From Comamonas terrae (GTDB lineage: Bacteria; Pseudomonadota; Gammaproteobacteria; Burkholderiales; Burkholderiaceae_C), in NCBI RefSeq assembly GCF_001544075.1, contig NZ_BCNT01000003.1, forward strand, positions 124,001 through 188,000: a stretch of 64,000 nt of DNA. The letters are read 5' to 3'. The position numbers and the translations under genes were made by a program. The notes under the pieces were generated by a model, which was not told where the DNA came from, ran no database searches, and was given only the letters and a program-made list of their open reading frames with translations. Below, one piece after another: positions 28,188 to 39,863 of the stretch. Position 1 is the stretch's first letter, and every line of letters begins with the position of its first letter.

Positions 28188-29987
28188 ATGCAATTTTCAC
28201 CTACGGCCTTTCAGTCCCGGCGTTCAACGGATTCGGCGGGGCGGCGCCATGGCCGCATCCGCGGGCTTTTGCTGCGGGCCTGGGTGCTTCCGCTGGTGGT
28301 CGCAGCGCCGCTGCTCACGGGCTGCGCGGCGGCGCTGCCCAAGAATGTGGAGCGCCCCGTCTCCACGGCCTATGCCACGCCGCAAGACACCGCGCTGGGC
28401 CAGATGGTCGACAAGGCGCGGCCGGCCGCGGCCAAGCCCATGGCGTCGGCCTTTTCGCTGCTGGCCGGCCCGCAAAACGCCTATAGCAGCCGCCTGAGCC
28501 TGGTGGAAAACGCCCAGAAAACACTGGATCTGCAGTACTACGCCATCCATGCCGACGAAAGCACGGCCCGGCTGCTGCGCGGCATCGTGCAGGCCGCCAG
28601 GCGCGGCGTGCGGGTGCGCGTGCTGCTGGACGATTTTCACAGCACCGGGCCCGATGCCCAGGTCATGCGGCTGGCCTTCGTGCCCAACATCGAGATGCGC
28701 ATGTTCAATCCGCTGGCGGGCTCGCGCGCTTCCACCATCGGCCGCGCCTGGACCATTCTGACGGACTTCCAGCGCGCCCAGCAGCGCATGCACAACAAGC
28801 TGTTCGTGGCCGACAACGTGATGGCCGTGATGGGCGGCCGCAATCTCGGCGATGCCTATTTCGACGCGGCCCAGGACAGCAACTTCGTGGATCTCGACGT
28901 GCTGGTGGCCGGGCCTGTGGTCAAGGCGCTGTCCAGCAGCTTCGACAGCTACTGGAACAATGTGCGCGCCTACCCCGTGCAGTCGCTGATCAGCCTGCAG
29001 GAGCTGCGCCAGCTCAAGGCCCGCTTCGATGCCGAGGATGCCAGCGCCGCCAGCACGGCCGCCGCAGGCGCAAGGCGCACGCCCGGCAACGCGGCAATCT
29101 GGGATGAAAAGCCCATGGACCTGGGCCAGGTGCCATGGGTCTGGGCCCAGTCCGCGGTGCTGGCCGACCGCCCAACCAAGATTCCCGGCGACAGCGAGGA
29201 GTTCCACACGGAAGACCGCGGCGATGCGCCTGCCGATGCCGGCGCCGGCCACAACGCCGGCACGCTGCAGCTCAACCACCCGCCGGCCGCCTGGCGCCAT
29301 GCCGCCGCACCCGTGCTGCAGGCCGATTCGGTGGTGGACGGACTGCTGGCACTGGTGCGCTCGGCCCGCAAGGATTTGCTGGTCGTCTCACCCTACTTCG
29401 TGCCCGGGCCGGAGATCATGGCCGCCTTTCGCGCCGCGCGCGACCGCGGCGTGCGCGTGCGCGTGCTGACCAATTCGCTGGCCTCCAACGACGCGCCCCT
29501 GGCCCATGCAGGCTATGCGCGCCACCGCAAGGCCCTGCTGGAGATGGGCGTGCAGCTGTACGAGCTGCGCAGCGAGCCCGCCACCATGCGCTCGGCGCTG
29601 CGCTCGGGCACCGGTGGCTCCAGCGGCGGCAGCAACGGCGGCTCCACCGGCATCTCTCGCGCCATGCTGCATTCCAAGCTGCTGGTGATCGACGGGCGCC
29701 TGGTGGTCGTCGGCTCCATGAACCTGGACATGCGCTCGCAGCTGCAGAACACCGAGATCGCGCTGCTCATCGCCAGCCGCGCCTTCAGCCAGCAGGCCAC
29801 GGACAGCATCGAGGAGGGGCTGCCCGAGAACAGCTGGCAGGTGGAGATCGACCCGCAAGGCCGGCTCGTCTGGCGCGCGCCGCAGGACAGCGGCCTGGAG
29901 GATGCCTACACCGAGCCCGATGCCAGCCTGGGCCTTCGCCTCATGCTCAAGCTGCTGGGTCCGCTGGCGCCGGACAGTCTGCTGTAG
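28188..29987 (+). CDS. Phospholipase D-family lipoprotein, cardiolipin-synthase-C-like
   Basis: Phosphatidyltransferase-type protein (599 aa from ATG 28188; a TTG at 28170 would add six residues). The N-terminus has a lipobox APLLTGC, so it is probably a membrane-anchored lipoprotein. Two HKD motifs are visible: HNKLFVAD with its His at about residue 202, and HSKLLVID with its His at about 495, each followed by a GG/GSxN stretch. The family resembles E. coli ClsC (YmdC). Its last 41 nt overlap the convergent dusC gene. Confidence 0.88.
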   Translation: MQFSPTAFQSRRSTDSAGRRHGRIRGLLLRAWVLPLVVAAPLLTGCAAALPKNVERPVSTAYATPQDTALGQMVDKARPAAAKPMASAFSLLAGPQNAYSSRLSLVENAQKTLDLQYYAIHADESTARLLRGIVQAARRGVRVRVLLDDFHSTGPDAQVMRLAFVPNIEMRMFNPLAGSRASTIGRAWTILTDFQRAQQRMHNKLFVADNVMAVMGGRNLGDAYFDAAQDSNFVDLDVLVAGPVVKALSSSFDSYWNNVRAYPVQSLISLQELRQLKARFDAEDASAASTAAAGARRTPGNAAIWDEKPMDLGQVPWVWAQSAVLADRPTKIPGDSEEFHTEDRGDAPADAGAGHNAGTLQLNHPPAAWRHAAAPVLQADSVVDGLLALVRSARKDLLVVSPYFVPGPEIMAAFRAARDRGVRVRVLTNSLASNDAPLAHAGYARHRKALLEMGVQLYELRSEPATMRSALRSGTGGSSGGSNGGSTGISRAMLHSKLLVIDGRLVVVGSMNLDMRSQLQNTEIALLIASRAFSQQATDSIEEGLPENSWQVEIDPQGRLVWRAPQDSGLEDAYTEPDASLGLRLMLKLLGPLAPDSLL

Positions 29988-30993
29988 CAGGGCTTTCCGG
30001 CCACGCCCATTCGCAAGCCAGGTCGCGCTGCGGCAATGCCGCCACCCAGGCACTGATGGCACGCTGGTCGGTCTGGGTGCGGACCTCCTGGTAAGCGGCC
30101 TCGGCCTCGGCGAAGCGCCGGCGCATCAGATTCAGCCACTGCTTGAGCCGCCCGGCCCGCTGGCGCGGCTCCAGGTCCTCGCAAACCATCTGCCAGAAAC
30201 GCTGCACCTGCGGCACCAGCTGCGGCCAGCCTATGGCGGCGGCCTGCGGGGCAGCGCCGCCGCCCTGTCGTGCCACGGCCGCGCGGATGGCCAGCGCCAA
30301 CCCGGGGTCGGCCACGATGCCGCGCCCCAGCATCAAATCGTCGCAGCCCGAAACCTCGCGGCAGCGCAGTGCATCCTGCACGGTCCAGATCTCGCCGTTG
30401 GCCACCACGGGCACGGAAACCGCCTCGCGGATGCGCGGAATTTCCTCCCAGTAGGCGGGCGGCCGGTAACCGTCGAGCTTGGTGCGCGCATGGACCACGA
30501 TTTCGCAGGCCCCGCCGTCCTCCATGGCCCGGGCGCATTCGATCATCTTCAAGCGGTCGTTGAAGCCCAGGCGCATCTTGGCCGACACCGGCAGCTGGGC
30601 CGGCACGGCCTGGCGCACCGCCGCCACCACGCGTGCGATCTGCTCCGGATCCTGCAGCAGCGAGGCGCCGCCGCCATGGCGGTTCACCACCTTGGCCGGA
30701 CAGCCGAAGTTCAGGTCGATGCCTTCGGGCCCCAGCCGCGCCAGGTTGGCCGCGTTGTCGGCCATGCTGGCCGGGTCCGAACCCAGCAGCTGGGCGCGCA
30801 CCGGCACGCCGGCCAGCGTGCGGCTGCCGTTGCGCAGCTCGGGCATGGTGCGCAGATACACCTTGTCCGGCAGCAGCGAGCCCGTGATGCGGATGAACTC
30901 GGACACGCAGCGGTCGGCGCCGCCCACGCGGGTCAGCACGTCGCGCAGCACGAAGTCAAGCAGCCCTTCCATGGGCGCAAGCAGCAATTTCAT
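29947..30993 (-). CDS. dusC: tRNA-dihydrouridine synthase (DusC-like)
   Basis: FMN enzyme that reduces uridine to dihydrouridine in tRNA (348 aa, longer than E. coli DusC by a ~35-residue C-terminal tail). The barrel start LLAPMEGLLDFVLRDVLTRV is DusC-like. The catalytic Cys98 lies in LNFGCPAKVVNRHGGGA, and RNGEIW-like VVANGEIWTVQDAL and DDLMLGRGIVADP follow. The 3' end overlaps the convergent lipoprotein gene by 41 nt; the tail is the overlapping part. Confidence 0.92.
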   Translation of the reverse strand: MKLLLAPMEGLLDFVLRDVLTRVGGADRCVSEFIRITGSLLPDKVYLRTMPELRNGSRTLAGVPVRAQLLGSDPASMADNAANLARLGPEGIDLNFGCPAKVVNRHGGGASLLQDPEQIARVVAAVRQAVPAQLPVSAKMRLGFNDRLKMIECARAMEDGGACEIVVHARTKLDGYRPPAYWEEIPRIREAVSVPVVANGEIWTVQDALRCREVSGCDDLMLGRGIVADPGLALAIRAAVARQGGGAAPQAAAIGWPQLVPQVQRFWQMVCEDLEPRQRAGRLKQWLNLMRRRFAEAEAAYQEVRTQTDQRAISAWVAALPQRDLACEWAWPESPATADCPAPADPAA

Positions 30994-31040
30994 TTCTTCA
31001 CCAGTGGCTCACCTGCGGCGGGCACTTTCCATTTCATTCA

Positions 31041-31088
31041 TCAAAAAAGCCTCAAGCGCTTTCCTGGCAAGCGCATCCAGCTATCTTC
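31041..31088. repeat. Intergenic palindromic repeat, copy B
   Basis: GCCTCAAGCGCTT / AAGCGC core followed by CCAGCTATC. It lies upstream of dusC in the 273-nt gap before the next gene. Same layout as copies A, C, D and E. Confidence 0.65.
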
Positions 31089-31266
31089 TGCATAGCAGCC
31101 ACAACCGCACCGTTTGCGTTGGCGCAAATTGTGCGCGATGCCGCGCTCCTGGCCAGCCGATAAGGCGCAGATTCACACCGCTGTCATGGTTGTGGCTTGC
31201 AATAGCGCTTTCCGCCACCGCTTCCAATGCCACCACCACGCCGCCCGCCGGGCGGCGGCCCTTTCC

Positions 31267-31809
31267 ATGCTGCTGCAGAAAACCGCCAAAGCCCATGAAG
31301 AACTTCAGCCCGGCAAGCGCCAGTTGCCGCTGCGCGAGCGCTCCGTGCTGCTGATGGCCGGCGGCAAGACAGTGGCGCAGCTGCAGCAGTTGCTGGGCCA
31401 GGAACATGCGGGCCTCGTCCAGGACTTGATCGCCCGCGGCTATCTGCAGGCACAACCGGCCACCCCGGGCGCATCGCCGCGCCCCACGGACCAGGCGGCC
31501 CACCCCATGCAAGCGGCCGCGGCCACAGCTGCACCCCACCGGCAGACGCCCCCTCTGGCGGGCACACGCATGTACCTGTTCGACCTGTGCGAGCGCATGT
31601 TCGCCAACCGCCACGAGAGCCTGGCGCAGGAGCTGCGCGCCCGGTTGCGCGAAGCGCGCGATCTGCCGGCGCTGCGCAGCGCCGGCCTGGCATTGCTGGA
31701 TGCCGTGCAGCAGCATGCGGGAGAGGAACGCGCCGCCTTTGTACGCGAGCAGCTGGCGGGCCTGCTTGGGCCCACCCCGGAAACCGAACCGGAAGCCGTG
31801 CCAGGCTAG
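31267..31809 (+). CDS. Conserved hypothetical protein
   Basis: A 180-aa soluble protein without signal peptide or membrane segment. The N-terminal part LRERSVLLMAGGKTVAQLQQ followed by a leucine-rich helix looks like a small helical, possibly winged-helix, domain; the middle (residues 65-95) is Ala/Pro-rich linker; the C-terminal part is helical (LCERMFANRHESLAQELRAR). I have seen similar unnamed proteins in Comamonadaceae but know no function. The frame is open from 31114, but that part crosses repeat-flanking DNA; the ATG at 31267 is a better start. It converges on a methyltransferase gene 7 nt away. Confidence 0.6.
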   Translation: MLLQKTAKAHEELQPGKRQLPLRERSVLLMAGGKTVAQLQQLLGQEHAGLVQDLIARGYLQAQPATPGASPRPTDQAAHPMQAAAATAAPHRQTPPLAGTRMYLFDLCERMFANRHESLAQELRARLREARDLPALRSAGLALLDAVQQHAGEERAAFVREQLAGLLGPTPETEPEAVPG

Positions 31810-31816
31810 CGGGCCG

Positions 31817-33013
31817 CTAACGCACGCCCAGCCGCCACAGCGAGGTCACCTCGGCCGCGCGTGCTGCATGCAGGGCATCGCCGCCATCGTGCGCCTTGCC
31901 GTGGCGCGGGCGTATATCCTCGCGCCCCAGCACCTGCAGTCCGGCTTCGTCCATCCACGCCAGCAGGTTTTCGCGCGTGCGCAGCTTCAGGTGTTCGGCC
32001 AGGTCGGAAATGATGAGCCAGCCTTCGCCGCCCGGCAGCAGGTGGCCGGCCAGCCCTTGCAGAAAGCCGCGCAGCATGCGGCTGTCTTCGTCATAGATGG
32101 CCTGGTCCAGCAGGGATGCGGCCTTGCCCGGCAGCCAGGGCGGATTGCAGACGATGAGCCCGCACCGGCCTTCGGGAAACAGATCGGTGCGCAGCAGCTC
32201 GGCCCGGCGCTCCAGCCCCAGGCGCTGCAGATTATCCCGGGCGCAGGCCAGCGCCCGCTCGCTCATGTCCGTGGCCACCATTCTTTGCACGCCGCGCCTT
32301 GCCAGCAGCGCCGAGATCACGCCCGTGCCGGTGCCGATATCCCAGGCCTCGGCCATGCCGGCCGCAGGCAGCGGCGCGCGGGCCACCAGATCCAGGTATT
32401 CGCCGCGCACGGGCGAGAACACGCCGTAATGCGCATGGATGCGTGCCGGGGCGCCGGCATGGGTCCCCAGGGCGGGAATCTCCACGCCTTTCTTGCGCCA
32501 TTCGTGCGAGCCCACGGCACCCAGCAATTCGCGCAGCGGAACCACAGCCCCCTGGCCCGCGCCGGGCAAACTCCCCCAGGCTTGCTCGCAGGCCTGGCGC
32601 CAGTCGGGCGCGCGGCGCAGCGCACAATGCCACTGCGCATCGAACTCGATCAGAATGCCCGAAAGCACGCGCGCACGCTGTGCCTGCGTCTGGCGGTGCA
32701 GATGGAAGGCATGGGGAAAGTCGACGGGAGAAGCAGCGGAAGCGGTGGATTTGCCGCGGGACTTCCTGTCCAGCCGGCGGCCCAGGGCCAGCATCAGCTG
32801 GCGCGCATTGTGGAAGTCGCCGCGCCATACCAGCGCTGTGCCCTCACAGATCAGGCGGTAGGCCTGATCGGCAGGCATGCTGTCGTCGGCGGCCTGCACT
32901 TTTGCGGGCATGGCCGTGGCGCTTTCGCTGCGCCACCAGGCCTGGTGCGGCAGGCCTTGTTCCTGCCACTGCAGCAAGGTCCAGGCCGGTACGGATGAAG
33001 ACTCTGTATTCAC
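31817..33013 (-). CDS. Class I SAM-dependent methyltransferase
   Basis: A 398-aa protein with a C-terminal Rossmann methyltransferase domain: the SAM-binding motif DIGTGTG near residue 225 and the catalytic-type NPPW motif at residues 290-293, which is typical of N-methylation of glutamine, adenine or guanine (HemK/RsmC-like). The first ~190 residues match nothing I recognise. The GTG at 33013 has AAGG six bases before it and is preferred over the GTG at 33037. The substrate cannot be named. Confidence 0.8.
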   Translation of the reverse strand: MNTESSSVPAWTLLQWQEQGLPHQAWWRSESATAMPAKVQAADDSMPADQAYRLICEGTALVWRGDFHNARQLMLALGRRLDRKSRGKSTASAASPVDFPHAFHLHRQTQAQRARVLSGILIEFDAQWHCALRRAPDWRQACEQAWGSLPGAGQGAVVPLRELLGAVGSHEWRKKGVEIPALGTHAGAPARIHAHYGVFSPVRGEYLDLVARAPLPAAGMAEAWDIGTGTGVISALLARRGVQRMVATDMSERALACARDNLQRLGLERRAELLRTDLFPEGRCGLIVCNPPWLPGKAASLLDQAIYDEDSRMLRGFLQGLAGHLLPGGEGWLIISDLAEHLKLRTRENLLAWMDEAGLQVLGREDIRPRHGKAHDGGDALHAARAAEVTSLWRLGVR

Positions 33014-33049
33014 GGCAAACCTTGCTGCGAACGCCACCGGGTGGCGCGG

Positions 33050-33571
33050 TTAGTTGAGAGGACGCTTGAGGCGGACTTCTTCGATCTTGATGCTGCCGAT
33101 GACGGCGGTCTTGGCCGTGGACATTTCACGCTTGAAGCCGGCCATTTCATGGAAGCGCAGCGCGCGCTCGTTGCGCAGCGGCACCCAGGCGGTCACGTTG
33201 GTGCAGCCTTCTTCCAGCAGGCCGTCGCGGGCCGCATCCCACAGCGCCACGCCGACGCCCTGGTTCCAATGGGTGGGCGCAGCATAGATGGCCCAGATCT
33301 CGCCAGTGGTCTGGCGGGACTTTTCATCGCGCGAGCGGTCGAAGCCGACAAAGCCCACGATCTTGTCGCCATCGATGGCCACCTGGACCTGGGGCTCGCA
33401 ATATTCAATGGCTTCGCGCCAGTATGCCTGGCGCTTTTCAACCGACGACATCGATTTCAATTGATCGTCGGGAACCAATCCTCGGTAAGCCTCCAGTGCG
33501 GAAGCAGTATGGATTTGGGCAATCGCTTTTGCATCGCGAAGAGTGGCGGGACGAACCTGGATACTAGACAT
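33050..33571 (-). CDS. GNAT-family N-acetyltransferase
   Basis: Acetyl-CoA-dependent acetyltransferase fold (173 aa). The N-terminal strand VRPATLRDAKAIAQIH and the acetyl-CoA loop motif in HWNQGVGVALWDAA (Q-x-G-x-G) are visible, followed by NERALRFHEMAGFKRE. The substrate is unknown. It lies 36 nt upstream of the methyltransferase start on the same strand and may be co-transcribed. Confidence 0.85.
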   Translation of the reverse strand: MSSIQVRPATLRDAKAIAQIHTASALEAYRGLVPDDQLKSMSSVEKRQAYWREAIEYCEPQVQVAIDGDKIVGFVGFDRSRDEKSRQTTGEIWAIYAAPTHWNQGVGVALWDAARDGLLEEGCTNVTAWVPLRNERALRFHEMAGFKREMSTAKTAVIGSIKIEEVRLKRPLN

Positions 33572-33891
33572 GGAAAAAACGAAACGAAATCATGTGAGAA
33601 TGTAGAGGGCGCAATTGTCTACAAATTCCGTTTCTTGGCACACAGGCTGCGGGTTAGCCATGCGCGCAAGTACGGCTGTGCGCAATTTCTTGCCCTGCGG
33701 TTTTGGATGTGCTATGCGCTCCCCAAAGCAGAGCAGCTGGCACGCATGCAGCAATGGTTTCCACGCCATTTGCATACAAATGTCAAATCCCGGCGAATAT
33801 CCCTAGCCCTGGAGGGTGCCGCAAAAGAAAAGCCTTGACGCGTGGCGCCAAGGCAACCCCTGTTTCCGACCTCCGGGCGTGTGCCCCGGAC
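33572..33891. other. Gene-free interval (320 nt)
   Basis: It separates the aldehyde dehydrogenase from the GNAT gene, both on the minus strand. It holds the terminator at 33822-33854 and should hold the GNAT promoter. Short frames here lack ribosome sites and resemble no protein; I see no further gene. Confidence 0.5.
33822..33854 (-). terminator. Rho-independent terminator after aldehyde dehydrogenase
   Basis: Stem GCCTTG / CAAGGC with an 11-nt loop that can pair further (GGCGCC). On the minus strand it is followed by CTTTTCTTTT. It is 37 nt after the dehydrogenase stop. Confidence 0.7.
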
Positions 33892-35334
33892 TCAGAGCCA
33901 GCGCCGGATCCACTCCATCATCCGGTCGAACCGCGCGCCGTAGGGCGGATACATCAGCGACGTGGCCGACCAGCGCGACTGCACGAACACGGCCTTTTGG
34001 TGGGTGAAGCGCAGAAAGCCTTGCTCCGCGTGGTAGGCCCCCCACCCGCTTTCGCCCACGCCGCCGAAGGGCAGGTTCTCGTGCGCCACGTGCAGCAGCG
34101 TGTCGTTCACGCAGACGCCGCCGCTGACCGTACGCGAGAGCACGGCATCGCGCACGCGCTCGTCCTGACCGAACCAGTACAGCGCCAGGGGCCGGGGGCT
34201 GGCGTTGATGGCCTTGATCACATCGTCCATGCGCTCATAGGAGATCACGGGCAGGATGGGGCCGAAGATCTCCTCCTGCATGAGCTGCATTTCGCCCGTG
34301 GCGCCGAACACCAGTGCCGGCGCCATCTGGCGCTCCACCGAGTCGCCCCAGGCCATGGCCTGGGTTTCGGCGCCTTCGTCCGGCTGCGCCGCCGCGCCCT
34401 CCTGCATCCAGTGCACCTGCGCGCCCAGTCCCTGGGCCTGGCGCAGCATCTGCTTGAGCCGCGCCAGGTGGCGCTTGGTGAGGATGGAGGTGTAGTCCGG
34501 ATTGCCCGAGATGCGCGGATACAGCTTGCGCACGGCCTCCATGAAGGCCTCGGCAAACTCCGCCTCGCGCCCGCGCGGCAGCAGGACGAAGTCGGGGGCG
34601 ATGCAGGTCTGGCCGGCATTGACCAGCTTGCCGTGGGCGATCTTGAGCGCCACCTCCCTCAGATTGCAGTCGGCCGCCACGATGCAAGGGGATTTGCCGC
34701 CCAGCTCCAGCGTGGTCGGCGTCAGGTGCGCCGCTGCCGCCTGCGCCACGCGCCGTCCCACGGACGTGGAGCCCGTGAACAGCAGGTGGTCGAACTGCAG
34801 GCCCGAGAACTGCGTGGCCACGCCCACGTCGCCCTCGATCACGCAGAACTCCTCGGGCGCGAAGAACTGGGAAACCAGGGAGGCCAGCTGCGACGAGGTA
34901 TGGGGCGTCAGCTCGCTGGGCTTGAGCATGACGCGGTTGCCCGCCGCCAGCGCGGTGATCGCAGGCGCCAGAGCCAGCTGCACCGGGTAGTTCCACGGCG
35001 AGATGATGCCCACCACGCCCAGCGGCTGGCGCTCGATCCAGGCCTTGCCCGGCTGCAGCATCAGCGGCGTGCGCACGCGCTGGCGCCCGGACCAGCGCGC
35101 CAGGTTGCGCAGCGTGTGCTTGAGCTGCTGGCGCAGCAGCAGCAGGTCCAGCAGCTCGGTCACGCGCGCCGAGCGCATGCCGAAGTCGGCCTGCACGGCC
35201 GCGGCCAGGGCCGGGCCGTTCTCGTCCAGCATCTTTTGCAATCGCAGCAGGCGCTCGCGCCGCACCAGCAAGGGAACATCCACCTGCGCACGGCTGGCCT
35301 GGTATTGAAGGTCGAAGATGCGATGCAAGTCCAT
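33892..35334 (-). CDS. Aldehyde dehydrogenase (coniferyl-aldehyde-dehydrogenase-like)
   Basis: NAD(P)-dependent aldehyde dehydrogenase (480 aa). The general base Glu210 is in TLELGGKSP and the nucleophile Cys244 in AGQTCIAP. The C-terminal hydrophobic segment and the motif FGGVGESGWGAYH place it near coniferyl aldehyde and fatty aldehyde dehydrogenases. An upstream TTG at 35379 would add 15 residues; the ATG at 35334 (MDLHRIFDLQYQ) is preferred. It stands alone with its own terminator. Confidence 0.87.
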   Translation of the reverse strand: MDLHRIFDLQYQASRAQVDVPLLVRRERLLRLQKMLDENGPALAAAVQADFGMRSARVTELLDLLLLRQQLKHTLRNLARWSGRQRVRTPLMLQPGKAWIERQPLGVVGIISPWNYPVQLALAPAITALAAGNRVMLKPSELTPHTSSQLASLVSQFFAPEEFCVIEGDVGVATQFSGLQFDHLLFTGSTSVGRRVAQAAAAHLTPTTLELGGKSPCIVAADCNLREVALKIAHGKLVNAGQTCIAPDFVLLPRGREAEFAEAFMEAVRKLYPRISGNPDYTSILTKRHLARLKQMLRQAQGLGAQVHWMQEGAAAQPDEGAETQAMAWGDSVERQMAPALVFGATGEMQLMQEEIFGPILPVISYERMDDVIKAINASPRPLALYWFGQDERVRDAVLSRTVSGGVCVNDTLLHVAHENLPFGGVGESGWGAYHAEQGFLRFTHQKAVFVQSRWSATSLMYPPYGARFDRMMEWIRRWL

Positions 35335-35521
35335 GGAGCTCAAGCTTGTCGTTGTGATTGCGGCAGCGGGAAGGCGCAAGATGTCGCCGTACGGCTGGAG
35401 GGGCTATACCTTAACGCCAGAAAAAACAGGGCCTGGCGCTTATGGCGCAGGCCCTTGTTACGGTTTGCGTGATGCACGCCCGCAGCCCCCGCAAGGGCGG
35501 CAGGCCGCATGTCCGTCGGCG

Positions 35522-35890
35522 TCAGGACTCGTGCACCTCGCGGGGCTGCACGTCGGTCACGTCGCCGGCACCTGGCAGGATGCCGCGGCGCGTGCGCGCT
35601 TCGCGCTCGGCACGGCCGGACGCCGCATCCGCAGCACCGGACGACTGCGCCATCCACTCGGCGCCCGAACGGTAGACCGTCTGCCAGCCCGCGAACGGGC
35701 TCATCGGCCCCATGCGCACGCCCCAGGGCGAAACGGGCTGGCCCGTGAGCTTGGCCCACAGCGCCCGCACGGCCCACAGCAGCGCAAACGCGCTGGCCAC
35801 GGCCAGCAGGCAGACAAAGAACACCAGACCCACCAGCATCAGCATGATGCGGATGGCCCAGCGGGTAGCGGTGGTGGCGAAATCGTTCAA
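35522..35890 (-). CDS. Small membrane protein of unknown function
   Basis: A protein of about 122 aa with one or two hydrophobic segments near the N-terminus (about residues 12-42) and a charged C-terminal part. No family is recognised, though the stretch LWAKLTGQPVSPWGVRMGP recalls unnamed Comamonadaceae proteins. The start is uncertain: the TTG at 35890 has GAAAGG at good spacing, and another TTG lies at 35929. It lies between clpB and the aldehyde dehydrogenase on the same strand. Confidence 0.55.
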   Translation of the reverse strand: MNDFATTATRWAIRIMLMLVGLVFFVCLLAVASAFALLWAVRALWAKLTGQPVSPWGVRMGPMSPFAGWQTVYRSGAEWMAQSSGAADAASGRAEREARTRRGILPGAGDVTDVQPREVHES

Positions 35891-35939
35891 AACATACCTT
35901 TCACGGCCTGTGCCGGACGGGGGGCGCAATGCCCGCCCT

Positions 35940-35964
35940 GGCGATGCACCGCCGGTGCATCGCC
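35940..35964. terminator. Perfect 11-bp hairpin downstream of clpB
   Basis: GGCGATGCACC / GGTGCATCGCC with a 3-nt loop, 32 nt after the clpB stop. There is no T-run on either side, so it may be a Rho-independent terminator without U-tract or an mRNA-end stabiliser. Confidence 0.4.
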
Positions 35965-35995
35965 GCCGGCACAGGCTCTATCGGAAGTCCGATCC

Positions 35996-38608
<2,613 letters not shown>

Positions 38609-38651
38609 GGTGTAAGGCTTTCACTCCGTATCAGAGTCACTGAGATTCATC

Positions 38652-38676
38652 TGATAGCCGAAAGGGGATTTTCAAG
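38652..38676 (-). promoter_or_regulatory. Sigma-32-like heat-shock promoter of clpB
   Basis: On the minus strand CTTGAA (38676-38671) is followed after 11 nt by GGCTATCA. This fits the sigma-32 -35 element fully and the -10 element partly. It ends 43 nt before the clpB ATG. Confidence 0.5.
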
Positions 38677-38778
38677 ACACGGCGATGCCGCCAGGCCGCA
38701 CAAAAACCCTGCGTGCCTCCACCGTTTGAGCCAGGTCAAACAGCGCGGCACGGCGCCAGCCATGCGCAAACATCGCGT

Positions 38779-39711
38779 TCAAGCATCACGCCGGCGCTGC
38801 GCGAATTGCGTAGGAGTAAGCCCAAAATGCTGGCGAAAGCTGCGCAGCAGGTGGCTCGGGCTGGAAAAGCCCGATTGCCGCGCCACCTGTGCCAGGGTGG
38901 GCTGGCGCACGCCGGCCTGCAGCAACTGACGGGCCCGCTGCAGCCGGCGCTGCAGCACCCATTCGTGGACGGTGCAGCCCATGCTGCGGTGGAACATGCG
39001 GGCAAAGTGGTATTCCGACAGGCTGGCCACCTGCGCCAGCGCCGCCAGGCTCAGTGCCTTGCTGTCGGCCAGATGGGTCTCCACGTATTCCAGCACCCGG
39101 CGCCGCGCGGGCGAGGACAGGCCGCCCAGCGGCTTTTCCAGGGCCCTGCGCCGCTGCGGCGTGGCCGCCTGCAGCACCAGCCGGTCCAGCACCTGCTGGC
39201 TCAGGGCATCGGCCTGCAGCAGGCCTTCGTCGCTGCCCCAGTCCAGCCGGGAAAGCGCCTGTGCCCATTGGTAATAGCAGGCGTCCTCGGCATAGATCCG
39301 CGGCGCCAGCGTATGGCTGCGCGGTTCGGCATCGAGCAGGCGCACCACGCGGTCGGCCCAGGCGATGTCCGAAACATATAGGTGCAGGAACTGCACGGGC
39401 TCCCGCACCAGCCAGTACGACTCATGTTCGGACGGAAAGACGCAAAAGCGCCCTGCGGCGCCCCGGGCATCGTCGCGTCCCTTGAGCTGCGAGCCCTGGC
39501 CGCCGGCCAGATAGACCGACAGCGTGTGGTGGCCCTGGCGGCTGTAGTGCACCTCGTCGTCGCGGTTGGCCCAGACGGCCAGCTCCAGCGCCTGGCCCAG
39601 CATGGCGCTGCGCTGCAGCTGCGCGCGCGACTGCCCCAGCACGCGGCGCAGATGCTGCGTGTTCCGGGGCGGATTCTGGTCGGAGGCGGCCGGCAAAGTC
39701 ATGCCGCGCAT
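38779..39711 (-). CDS. AraC-family transcriptional regulator
   Basis: A 310-aa regulator. The C-terminal ~100 residues form the double helix-turn-helix DNA-binding domain: SLAALAQVASLSEYHFARMF for the first helix pair and QVARQSGFSSPSHLLRSFRQ with FG-x-TPTQF for the second. The N-terminal part resembles a cupin-type sensing domain (HTLSVYLAGGQG). The ATG at 39711 or 39702 is preferred over the open frame to 39756. It is divergent from an EamA exporter gene 152 nt away, which it may control. Confidence 0.87.
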   Translation of the reverse strand: MRGMTLPAASDQNPPRNTQHLRRVLGQSRAQLQRSAMLGQALELAVWANRDDEVHYSRQGHHTLSVYLAGGQGSQLKGRDDARGAAGRFCVFPSEHESYWLVREPVQFLHLYVSDIAWADRVVRLLDAEPRSHTLAPRIYAEDACYYQWAQALSRLDWGSDEGLLQADALSQQVLDRLVLQAATPQRRRALEKPLGGLSSPARRRVLEYVETHLADSKALSLAALAQVASLSEYHFARMFHRSMGCTVHEWVLQRRLQRARQLLQAGVRQPTLAQVARQSGFSSPSHLLRSFRQHFGLTPTQFAQRRRDA

Positions 39712-39817
39712 TGTGGCCCCTGGCGCCACGGTGCGGCCCGCCTGCGCTGCCGCCACGGCACAAAAGCGCAGGAATATGCAATGCCCCCGCGCCTGCCAGC
39801 CGCATCATGCAAGGCAG

Positions 39818-39828
39818 TTTTTTTTTTT
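39818..39828. repeat. Homopolymer tract of 11 T
   Basis: A run of 11 thymines in the divergent gap between the AraC-type gene and the EamA gene, 36 nt before the latter's ATG. Such runs can slip during replication. Confidence 0.9.
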
Positions 39829-39863
39829 GATACGGCGGGACCTGTGCCTGCCTCCTGTTTGCC

